34,557 nucleotides of DNA from an uncultured Prevotella sp. (lineage in GTDB: Bacteria > Bacteroidota > Bacteroidia > Bacteroidales > Bacteroidaceae). The DNA lies in assembly GCA_900544825.1 (NCBI GenBank), contig UQWP01000038.1:1-34557 (forward strand), read 5' to 3'. The notes under the pieces are model-generated. The model was not told where the DNA came from, made no database searches, and saw only the letters and a program-made list of their open reading frames with translations. A program made the position numbers and the translations under genes. Of the stretch, positions 23,650 through 30,420 are shown piece after piece; positions within the stretch are counted from its first letter, which is position 1; the number at the start of each line of letters is the position of its first letter.

Positions 23650-23763
23650 TATTAACTAAACCTAACTTATCTAACAATTAAACCTAACTAAACAATCTAA
23701 CCTAAACTAAACAATCTATTCAACCAAAACCTAACTAAACAATCTAACCTAACTAAACAATCT
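23650..23763 (-). repeat. 18-nt repeats in a cytosine-free 3' UTR of hsp20
   Basis: The plus strand has AACCTAACTAAACAATCT at 23681-23698, 23728-23745 and 23746-23763, and a 19-nt variant at 23699-23717. A 10-nt insert separates the second and third copies, and degenerate units lie at 23654-23680. From 23650 to 23763 the plus strand has no G, so the predicted mRNA has no C for 114 nt and cannot form G-C pairs within itself. Confidence 0.88.
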
Positions 23764-23789
23764 GCTTATGAAAAACTAACCAAAAACAC

Positions 23790-24200
23790 TTATCCTATTG
23801 AAATCTGGCGCGCAATCTTCTGCTCCTCCTGCTGCATCTTAGGCAACTGGATGGTGAGCACACCGTCAGCTACGCTGGCAGAAATCTTCTCCTTGTTGAC
23901 ATCGTCTGGGAGAATCAGGGTCTGCTCAAACTTAGCGTATGAGAACTCGCGACGCAGATAAACGTGCTCCTCCTGCTCAGACTGATGCTTGTTCTCCATC
24001 TTGATGTGGAGATCGCCATTTTCATTGAGGTTTACCTCAAAATCATCCTTGCGCATTCCTGGGGCTGCAAGTTCTACTGTATATTTTGTCAAAGACTCCT
24101 TGACGTTGATGGCTGGGGCTGTAGTATTAGCCTTCTGCATATTACCCTCGTTGAAGAGTCCGTTAAATACCTCTGGTATCCAAGAATTTCTGTACATCAT
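23790..24200 (-). CDS. Small heat-shock protein, Hsp20/alpha-crystallin
   Basis: ATP-independent holdase chaperone that binds unfolding proteins, cytoplasmic. The 136-residue product has a short N-terminal arm (MMYRNSWIPEVFNGLFNEG), an alpha-crystallin domain from about residue 30 with KDDFEVNLNENGDLHIKME, and the typical GVLTIQLPK ending of the domain near 120-128. The C-terminal IXI-type tail is short (ARQISIG). A clear GGAGG (24209-24213) stands 8 nt before the ATG at 24200, unusual in this phylum and a hint of strong translation. No consensus promoter or CIRCE element was found upstream. Downstream is a long repetitive 3' UTR ending in a terminator. Confidence 0.93.
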   Translation of the reverse strand: MMYRNSWIPEVFNGLFNEGNMQKANTTAPAINVKESLTKYTVELAAPGMRKDDFEVNLNENGDLHIKMENKHQSEQEEHVYLRREFSYAKFEQTLILPDDVNKEKISASVADGVLTIQLPKMQQEEQKIARQISIG

Positions 24201-24208
24201 AATCTTAA

Positions 24209-24213
24209 CCTCC
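24209..24213 (-). promoter_or_regulatory. Shine-Dalgarno site of hsp20
   Basis: The minus strand reads GGAGG 8 nt before the ATG at 24200. Few genes in this window have a full Shine-Dalgarno sequence, so it stands out and supports this start over the second ATG at 24197. Confidence 0.6.
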
Positions 24214-24391
24214 GATTCTATTTTTATTTGTTATTATTCTATGTTATTACTCTCTAGTGTAGCGGCTTGTTAGTCCGCTTACACCTCCCTTGTTGGCAAT
24301 ATTCGTACCAAAGTGGAAAGTTCTGTCAAATCGTCGGTGGAGGGTGTCAAATTGTCTTTCAGAACATTCTTGAAAGTCTGATTCTTTACAA

Positions 24392-26602
24392 CTACTTCTT
24401 GACTTCTATTTCTTTGACGAAAGAATTTATTCTTCTGTCGGGAGATATGACGTCAATTAGCACCTTGTATTTTCCTTCTGCTTGTGGCAGCTTGATTTCG
24501 TGTTTTTTTGTAGACACGGAAATGCCAAGTGGCTGAATCGTTATACCGTTTGATGAGATTTCCTCTTTCTTTATCAGATAGCGCATTTTTACATCAAAAA
24601 GCCCTAGTGGGGCATCATGATACAAGGCGTATGGTTTTCCTGGTCTCACTAACTCGACGGATTCTATATCAGTAGCAGGGATGGTGAGAAAGTCGGAAAT
24701 ATTATAATTTATTTTTAGTCCATTAATAACCAAAGCTATGCTGCTGAAAACTACGGCATCTCCATTTTGGGTTAGGCGAGTAGGACGAATGTGGTCATAC
24801 CTGTTGCTCTTCCACGATATACAATTATTGTCGGAAGAAACACTTACTAAATTGGTATATATAATAATGTCTTTTAATGTCTGGAGATTGGGCTTTTTCT
24901 CTAAGAAGTTTCTGTCGAAGTATTCAAATGGGTTTCTGTTCTTGACCCATTCATATTGCTTTTTGTTTGCAGTTCGGCGAGCAATTACTACTTCATCAAG
25001 ATTGTATGTCTTGGTGGAGTCTAATCTGGTATGGTAGGAAGCCAAAGTATTGGAATTGCTTGTCTCCTCAGCATACGATGAGTAGGTTTCAGGTTGTTGG
25101 ATGGGTGGAAAAGCATATTCGTCAAGTTTATATAGATAATTGCCTGTTTCTCCTTTCTTGCTATATGCTTGCATATAGAGTTTTGTGTCATCCGCATAGT
25201 CTTTTAACTGAGCGTCAAAGTGACCATTTGCGTCTGTTTTTGTAATTGTTGCGTCTTGGCTTGCTGTGTTGTAAATCTGTACACTGGCTTCTTGCAAAGG
25301 ATGATGGTCTTGCGATATTGTGCCTGATACCACAAGCCCAGCCTCTATTGGGAAGGGATAAGTGATGGAGTCTTCTTTCAGGATATCTATTCCAATCATA
25401 GATTGTTTGGCAGAGAGAAGCCAAGAAGACAAGTCTTTTCTTCTGTTTTTTTCATCTTCTTCATTGTAATATGGTGGAAAGGGGAGGGACGATGAAAGCT
25501 CGTTGGTAAAATTCAACATAGCATAGGAACTAATGCTTTGAGAATCCCATGCAGGTACTATGCGGACGAAAGTTTGGCTGCCTGGAACTGTATCTTTCAG
25601 GCAGAATGATAATTTCTCGTTCATACGAAAAACTGACTTCATTTCTAGTTCGGTAGCATCCTTGACGTCGGAAGTCCACAGTACTCTTTGGGCAATAGGA
25701 ATTTGTTGCTCATCTGTAAGCCAAATGGTAAGAACTCCAGACGTGCATCCTGTCATGTCGGCAACGGCTAGCCCCTTGTCTATGCTCATTTCTTTTAGTC
25801 CAAAGCTATTGTGGTAGATAAACAGATGTAAAGGAGTGTTGCTGCTTTCTTGATTCTCGGATAGAATACGACAAACAAGTCTGTTTTTGTGAATAGTGGC
25901 TTGAATGGTTGGGATTCGTTCTGTACTTGGAATTTTGAACGACTGCTTGTTTTGGGGAGTTTGCAAGGTGTAATTGGCGTTTTTTTCTGGGGTGAAGGCA
26001 GCTATGCTCAAACCGGAATGAGAAGTCTTTCCATTGTAAATGGTGTCAACTCCATTCTTTAAGATCCAATAGTTGGTTTCTATAGGTTGGTTGGTTGTGT
26101 TGTAAAGATAAATGCCAATATTTTGGCTATGGTTGTTGACCAAATGCCCTCCCTCAGGGAAGAATGAAGCCTTTATGGTATGATTGTTTGTTGATATAAC
26201 TGGGCGACTTCCTACATATAGTGGAACTGTCGGATAATAGGTGTTTTTGCGGTTGCGCATGAATTGGGTGTAACCTCTTAGGTAATATTTCCCATTTTCT
26301 TTTATTGCTCCTAAAGGCATTGTTGCGTAAAAACAGCCTTTGTCATTGCATCTTACTTTTTGCCTTGAAACTAACTTGCTGTCTTTGTCGAATAATTCGA
26401 GATAGACATATCTGCTATAAGGATAGAAGTCAGAGTAGTCTGTGGAGAGTATTTGCCCGATTATTTCTACTGTGTCATTTTTGTCGTAGTAAACATGGGT
26501 AGGAGTCAAGAATATACGTTCCGACACAAGTATCTTGTTCTGTGCCATCATCTGAATGAGCACAGAACAAAGAAATATGATTGTAAAAACTGTCTTCTTC
26601 AT
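24392..26602 (-). CDS. Exported MG2/carboxypeptidase-regulatory/plug-domain protein
   Basis: 736 residues, with a signal peptide (MKKTVFTIIFLCSVLIQMMA). An MG2-like beta domain follows (about 30-130: VYYDKNDTVEIIGQIL and a YYLRGYTQFMRN stretch). A carboxypeptidase-regulatory-like domain lies near 425-490 (VVSGTISQDHHPLQEASVQI, TDANGHF). Towards the end is a TonB-plug-like segment (LVINGLKI, then ATDIESVELVRPGKPYALY, about 640-690), but no outer-membrane barrel follows; the chain ends 40-50 residues later. Such barrel-less proteins occur in Bacteroidetes and have no firm role; surface or periplasmic adhesion, or work with a separate receptor, are possible. It starts 3 nt after the small exported protein upstream, so the two are co-transcribed. 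Confidence 0.75.
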   Translation of the reverse strand: MKKTVFTIIFLCSVLIQMMAQNKILVSERIFLTPTHVYYDKNDTVEIIGQILSTDYSDFYPYSRYVYLELFDKDSKLVSRQKVRCNDKGCFYATMPLGAIKENGKYYLRGYTQFMRNRKNTYYPTVPLYVGSRPVISTNNHTIKASFFPEGGHLVNNHSQNIGIYLYNTTNQPIETNYWILKNGVDTIYNGKTSHSGLSIAAFTPEKNANYTLQTPQNKQSFKIPSTERIPTIQATIHKNRLVCRILSENQESSNTPLHLFIYHNSFGLKEMSIDKGLAVADMTGCTSGVLTIWLTDEQQIPIAQRVLWTSDVKDATELEMKSVFRMNEKLSFCLKDTVPGSQTFVRIVPAWDSQSISSYAMLNFTNELSSSLPFPPYYNEEDEKNRRKDLSSWLLSAKQSMIGIDILKEDSITYPFPIEAGLVVSGTISQDHHPLQEASVQIYNTASQDATITKTDANGHFDAQLKDYADDTKLYMQAYSKKGETGNYLYKLDEYAFPPIQQPETYSSYAEETSNSNTLASYHTRLDSTKTYNLDEVVIARRTANKKQYEWVKNRNPFEYFDRNFLEKKPNLQTLKDIIIYTNLVSVSSDNNCISWKSNRYDHIRPTRLTQNGDAVVFSSIALVINGLKINYNISDFLTIPATDIESVELVRPGKPYALYHDAPLGLFDVKMRYLIKKEEISSNGITIQPLGISVSTKKHEIKLPQAEGKYKVLIDVISPDRRINSFVKEIEVKK

Positions 26603-26605
26603 CGC

Positions 26606-26998
26606 TTAAAATGTTATTCTTATGGTGTAGGAAAATGCTTGTGGCAGATAGAAATCTTCTTGCCCTGGTTTTGGCCATGGGCTACCTATGTGTGAAATAC
26701 CATCATAAAAGTTAATGATAAAATCTACATATTTCTCTGGATATTTTCTGACAATGAACCATTTGAAATCTTCGTTTGTGATTGAAAACTCTAGATGGTT
26801 ATCTTTGACTTTAACGTCATAGGCAAAGGGACAACTAAAGTTTCCTATATGTCCACTTTTCTGTATAGTCTTATTATATGTGAAGGGGTCTCCACTTGTA
26901 ATGTCGTAAAAGACAACTTCGTCAGGCGCAGTCGATGATTGTGCTTGTACAGTGATAGTAGAAAAAATGCATAATAAAAAAAGGATAATCTGTTTCAT
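26606..26998 (-). CDS. Small exported protein of unknown function
   Basis: 130 residues. The start at 26998 (MKQIILFLLCIFSTITVQAQ) gives a clean signal peptide; the longer in-frame start at 27031 would bury it. The mature part is rich in aromatic residues and looks all-beta (FYDITSGDPFTYNKTIQKSG, DNHLEFSITNEDFKWFIVRKYPEK). I do not recognise a family. It has no lipobox Cys, so it is probably periplasmic or released. It lies 3 nt before the large MG2/plug protein under one good promoter, which suggests the two work together. Confidence 0.75.
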   Translation of the reverse strand: MKQIILFLLCIFSTITVQAQSSTAPDEVVFYDITSGDPFTYNKTIQKSGHIGNFSCPFAYDVKVKDNHLEFSITNEDFKWFIVRKYPEKYVDFIINFYDGISHIGSPWPKPGQEDFYLPQAFSYTIRITF

Positions 26999-27028
26999 AA
27001 TCGTTTTGTATTTGTTTGTTATTATTCG

Positions 27029-27060
27029 CAAATTTACAAATTAAATGCTTATTGGACAAA
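27029..27060 (-). promoter_or_regulatory. Promoter of the exported-protein pair
   Basis: On the minus strand TTTG (27057-27060), a 20-nt spacer and TAAATTTG (27029-27036), followed by C, match the consensus fully. The leader to 26998 would be about 25 nt. Confidence 0.82.
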
Positions 27061-27140
27061 ATAATTTGTATTCTTTTGTTAAGTTTAACCTATATTTTGT
27101 GTTTGGCAACAAAGTCTTACCATTCCTTTCTTTAACTACA

Positions 27141-27174
27141 AAAGGAGGAACTTTTCGCTGAAAGTTCCTCCTTT
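27141..27174 (-). terminator. Terminator of the PiT gene
   Basis: AAAGGAGGAACTTT (27141-27154) and AAAGTTCCTCCTTT (27161-27174) pair perfectly around a 6-nt loop, 26 nt after the PiT stop. The T-tract is short, but no gene on either strand crosses it. Confidence 0.78.
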
Positions 27175-27200
27175 GATTAATAGTGGCGTATTCTTTATGC

Positions 27201-29447
27201 TTATTTCTCCATAAACTTCTTGGCTGCTCTGAGCTGGTGTCTCATCACGCTCAGGAACTCCTGGCTCTCCTGCAGTACATTCAGGTAAACCAGCGAAATC
27301 TGCATCAGAGAATTATCTGAAAGATGCTGGATGCGGTCGATATGCTTCTTGCGCAGTACGCTGAGCTCATCCTTGCAGGCATCTGCCTCGGCGAGAATCT
27401 CACGATAGTTCTCGTAGCGGCTGGTCTCAATCTGCTCACAGCTCATACGCATCAGGTCGTTGATCTTCTGGCGTACAGGAGCAAACTCCTTGGTATATTC
27501 TGCAGGGAGTGGATTGAAGTTGTTGTCCACGTGCTCCTTGATTGGGTCGAGCATACGGCGCAGAGAGTAGATGAACTGCTGGTTGCTGTTGGCTCCCAGA
27601 TGGAACCAGGTGTTGCGCTCGATGGCAATCTCTATAGGCGATTTCTTCAAACCGAGCATCTCCTGGCGACGGAACTTCTTCAGCATATCCTGCTCCTTCT
27701 TCAGCTCCTTGTTGGCATGACGGAGATACTTAGGATTCTCGTTGGCAAGACCATCTATGATCTGGTTGAACTCGTTGAGTGCAAAGTGGCAGACGAAGCT
27801 CTGGGTGCGGGATACCTGACGGCGAAGCAGATCCCATACAATCTCTGGATCGTGTGAGCGCATCATCAGCTGGAAGGTGCTGCCCTTGCTCTCTTCCTTT
27901 GCCTTCTTGTTATACTGGATGTTGCTGCGGATGAGCAGGAAGATAACCAATGCCATGAAGCAGCTCTGGATTCCTACACCGCCGAAGTGCATGATGAGGC
28001 AGACAATGGCACAGGCTGCGAAAGCTACACCGGCTGTGATAAACCATCCACCAATCACACTCAATACTCCTGTTACACGGAACACGGCACTCTCACGGCT
28101 CCAGGCTCTATCGGCAAGTGAAGAACCCATTGCTACCATAAAGGTTACGTATGTAGTAGAGAGTGGCAACTTCAGATTGGTACCGATGGTGATGAGCATA
28201 CTTGCCAATACCAGGTTTACGGCTGCACGAACCACGTCGAAGGCTGCGCTCTCTTCCAGCTCTACATCGTTCTTGTCGAATCGGCTGTTGATCCAGTTCA
28301 TCAGAGCCTTTGGCATAAACAGCTTCAACCATGAATCTGTAGCCTGGCAGTTGCGTACAATCACGCGGGCTGCAGAAGAGCTTCCGAACATCTCGTCACC
28401 CTCGTCCTGACGGCTCAAATCCACTGAAGTCTTGATTACGTTCTGAGCCTTCTTGGAAGTTGCCATGGCGATGATCATCACGGCACCGGCAGCGAGAAGA
28501 TAAACTGGAGTAGTCTTGGCGCTATCCATCAGAGAAGTCATCATAAACTGGTTTGGAGTAGCACCGTTGGCATTTGCCATATAGTCCTGATAAGAAGAAA
28601 GACCAGCGAGAGGCACACCGATGAAGTTTACCAGGTCGTTGCCAGCGAAAGCCATTGCCAGGGCGAAAGTACCCATCAACACGGTAAACTTGAAGATGTT
28701 GATGCGGCAGAGATGCAGGAACTCCATTACGATGGCAGAACCCACGAAGGTGATGCAGAGCAGCAAGCCTAGGTTCTGGTCGATATAGTCGCGCCATTCT
28801 GCTGGCAGGTAAGGACTCTTACCCAATCCCTTCATGAAGATGAAGTAAGAGAGGGCTGTGAAGGCGATACCACCGAAGATGGCGATGCTGTAGCGTGAAT
28901 GCTTGCGATAGTTAAAGGTGAAGATGATGCGGGAAAGCCACATCACGAAAGCACCAAATATGAAGGCGATGATGACAGATGAAAAGATACCCATGATTAC
29001 CTCCAATGCCTTGTTACTGTTCAGCAAGACGCCGTAGTTGAGGCTGTCGTCTCCATACATCTTCAATGTAGCGAGGATAAAGGCTCCTCCCAGGAGCTCG
29101 AACACCAGCGAAACGGTGGTTGATGTCGGCATACCCAGCGTGTTGAACACATCCAGGATGATCACGTCCGTCACCATCACGGCTAGGAAGAGCGTCATCA
29201 CTTCCTCGAAGGTGAAGTGGTCTGGACTCATGATACCGTGTCGGGCGATGTCCATCATTCCCGATGACATGATGGCACCTAGTACTACACCGCAGGATGC
29301 GATGATGAGCACCGTGCGAAACTTAGCCACCTTAGCTCCGATGGCAGATTGCAGGAAGTTGACAGCATCGTTGCTGACTCCCACGAAGAGATCAAACACT
29401 GCCAGACAGAGCAGGAAGATCACAATACAAAGATAAATCGTACTCAT
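27201..29447 (-). CDS. PiT-family inorganic phosphate transporter with PhoU-like tail
   Basis: Inner-membrane symporter for inorganic phosphate, probably as a metal-phosphate complex with H+ or Na+. The 748-residue product has the two PiT repeats, each with its motif: GVSNDAVNFLQSAIG (about 23-37) and GNDLVNFIGVPLAG (about 265-280). Roughly ten to twelve helices lie in the first 520 residues. The last 200 residues are soluble and helical (RSHDPEIVWDLLRRQVSRTQ to the end) and resemble a PhoU domain, which would regulate uptake. This long fused form is common in Bacteroidales. The gene stands alone, with a -7 box upstream and a hairpin terminator downstream. Confidence 0.9.
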   Translation of the reverse strand: MSTIYLCIVIFLLCLAVFDLFVGVSNDAVNFLQSAIGAKVAKFRTVLIIASCGVVLGAIMSSGMMDIARHGIMSPDHFTFEEVMTLFLAVMVTDVIILDVFNTLGMPTSTTVSLVFELLGGAFILATLKMYGDDSLNYGVLLNSNKALEVIMGIFSSVIIAFIFGAFVMWLSRIIFTFNYRKHSRYSIAIFGGIAFTALSYFIFMKGLGKSPYLPAEWRDYIDQNLGLLLCITFVGSAIVMEFLHLCRINIFKFTVLMGTFALAMAFAGNDLVNFIGVPLAGLSSYQDYMANANGATPNQFMMTSLMDSAKTTPVYLLAAGAVMIIAMATSKKAQNVIKTSVDLSRQDEGDEMFGSSSAARVIVRNCQATDSWLKLFMPKALMNWINSRFDKNDVELEESAAFDVVRAAVNLVLASMLITIGTNLKLPLSTTYVTFMVAMGSSLADRAWSRESAVFRVTGVLSVIGGWFITAGVAFAACAIVCLIMHFGGVGIQSCFMALVIFLLIRSNIQYNKKAKEESKGSTFQLMMRSHDPEIVWDLLRRQVSRTQSFVCHFALNEFNQIIDGLANENPKYLRHANKELKKEQDMLKKFRRQEMLGLKKSPIEIAIERNTWFHLGANSNQQFIYSLRRMLDPIKEHVDNNFNPLPAEYTKEFAPVRQKINDLMRMSCEQIETSRYENYREILAEADACKDELSVLRKKHIDRIQHLSDNSLMQISLVYLNVLQESQEFLSVMRHQLRAAKKFMEK

Positions 29448-29614
29448 ATATTTTATTAATGTTTATATACCTTATTATATAGGGGCTTGTCTCAACATAG
29501 CTAGATACATTTCTCCCCTTGCTTTTCCGGGTGCAAAGGTACGAGTACGATGTTACAGGTGATTTAAACAGGTGTTACAATGTTGTTAAGATGTTCTGAA
29601 AGGAAAGAAAAACT
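29448..29614. other. PiT leader and upstream region
   Basis: No gene. A minus-strand -7 box lies at 29534-29541. The rest is AT-rich spacer up to the left inverted end of the repeat element. Confidence 0.5.
29534..29541 (-). promoter_or_regulatory. Putative PiT promoter (-7 box)
   Basis: The minus strand reads TACCTTTG followed by C, matching TAnnTTTG, about 87 nt before the PiT start. No TTTG lies 19-21 nt upstream. Confidence 0.5.
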
Positions 29615-29683
29615 CTACTTTCAATTCTACTCTTTACTCTTCACGAATATGATGTAATCGTTTTGAATATAAGGTGTTTATGG

Positions 29684-29712
29684 TGGTGAAGAGTTGCGCT
29701 GGCTCTTCACCA
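29684..29712. repeat. Hairpin at the head of the 10-nt array
   Basis: TGGTGAAGAG (29684-29693) and CTCTTCACCA (29703-29712) pair perfectly around 9 nt. The right arm is the first unit of the tandem array, so any unit of the array could replace it in the stem. Confidence 0.65.
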
Positions 29713-29760
29713 CTCTTCACCACTCTTCACCACTCTTCACCACTCTTCACCACTCTTCAC
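29703..29760. repeat. 10-nt tandem repeat, six units
   Basis: CTCTTCAC starts at 29703, 29713, 29723, 29733, 29743 and 29753, separated by CA. Five exact CACTCTTCAC units fill 29711-29760. Inverted copies, GTGAAGAG, lie at 29686, 29963, 29973 and 30038. Copy number is likely to vary between strains. Confidence 0.92.
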
Positions 29761-29815
29761 CCGATTGATTTTTCTGCAGTTTATAAGGGAAATTGGAGGT
29801 CCAAGAAATCGGAAA

Positions 29816-29933
29816 GAGGCTCAAGTAAACTTTAACAAAGCCTTACGTAAACTTTATCTGAGGCTTAAACCAAGCTTAATATAAGCCTGATGCAAGTCAT
29901 AATAGATGTCTGTTGCAAGCCGTAATAGAAGCC
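29816..29933 (-). repeat. Degenerate 11-nt periodic repeat, about eleven units
   Basis: Read on the minus strand, successive 11-nt (twice 12-nt) blocks begin GGCTT, GACTT, AGCTT, AAGTT or similar, and often end in TA, for example GGCTTATATTA, AGCTTGGTTTA, AAGTTTACGTA. The units are diverged but the spacing is kept. All frames contain stops, so it is not a coding repeat. Confidence 0.55.
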
Positions 29934-30060
29934 AGGAACGGATCTCTAAAGACGTCCTAAAGGTGAAGAGTTGTGAAGAGTGAGTACAACTCTTTACCGC
30001 GGTAAGTTGTTCGTATTCAGATGTTTATTTTATATATGTGAAGAGTGAATTTGAAAGTAG

Positions 30061-30363
30061 GGCTTACGCACAGAAGAATTCCGGCAGCCTTTATGCTTTT
30101 GGCGAAACGTTTTATAGGCATCTAGAAATCTCTATCCCGACGTAGTAATATTTATCTTTAGACGGCAAAAAGTTGCCCGCCTAGGGGCAATATTGTGCCC
30201 TAGTAAGACAATAAGAGAAATGTCCTCATTCGCATTTGAAATCTACAGGATGGCGCATAAAACTTACAGACTTTCCTTCCGTTCTTTAGTAAGAAAAATT
30301 AAAATTATCGCTATTGTTGCTTGAAGGGTATGAAGAGAAATGATATGTGAAAAAATAAAATGG
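30061..30363. other. Gene-free stretch with alternative hairpins
   Basis: No gene. TTGCCC (30173-30178) can pair with GGGCAA (30185-30190). CTAGGG (30081-relative right half, 30181-30186) can instead pair with CCCTAG (30198-30203), extended by CA/TG around ATATTG. The two stems exclude each other. Nothing else is recognised. Confidence 0.4.
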
Positions 30364-30410
30364 AACACCGTTTGGAATCTTCATTAAACAAGAAAATTTC
30401 AAACGGTGTT
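30364..30410 (-). terminator. Terminator of the AAA-ATPase gene
   Basis: AACACCGTTTG (30364-30374) and CAAACGGTGTT (30400-30410) form a perfect 11-bp stem with a 25-nt AT-rich loop. The minus strand continues into a T-rich tract. It lies 10 nt after the ATPase stop. Confidence 0.72.
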
Positions 30411-30420
30411 TTATTTGTTC

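Larger units (their letters stand above)
29615..30060. mobile_element. Possible MITE-like element with inverted ends and internal repeats
   Basis: The left end CTACTTTCAATTC (29615-29627) is the inverse of GAATTTGAAAGTAG (30047-30060), differing by one A. CTCTTCAC (29637-29644) and GTGAAGAG (30038-30045) lie just inside the two ends, also inverted. Between them are a 10-nt tandem array (29703-29760), an 11-nt periodic repeat (29816-29933) and two more GTGAAGAG copies at 29963 and 29973. No coding frame is present. No target-site duplication is obvious, so a non-autonomous mobile element or a decayed gene is inferred, not shown. Confidence 0.45.

Noticed and set aside
24356..24376. Palindrome CTTTCA...TGAAAG near hsp20 as a heat-shock operator
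   Set aside because: It does not match CIRCE and lies closer to the end of the upstream-lying exported-protein gene than to hsp20; too weak to call.
29703..29760. CRISPR array
   Set aside because: The 10-nt units abut without spacers and no cas gene is present.
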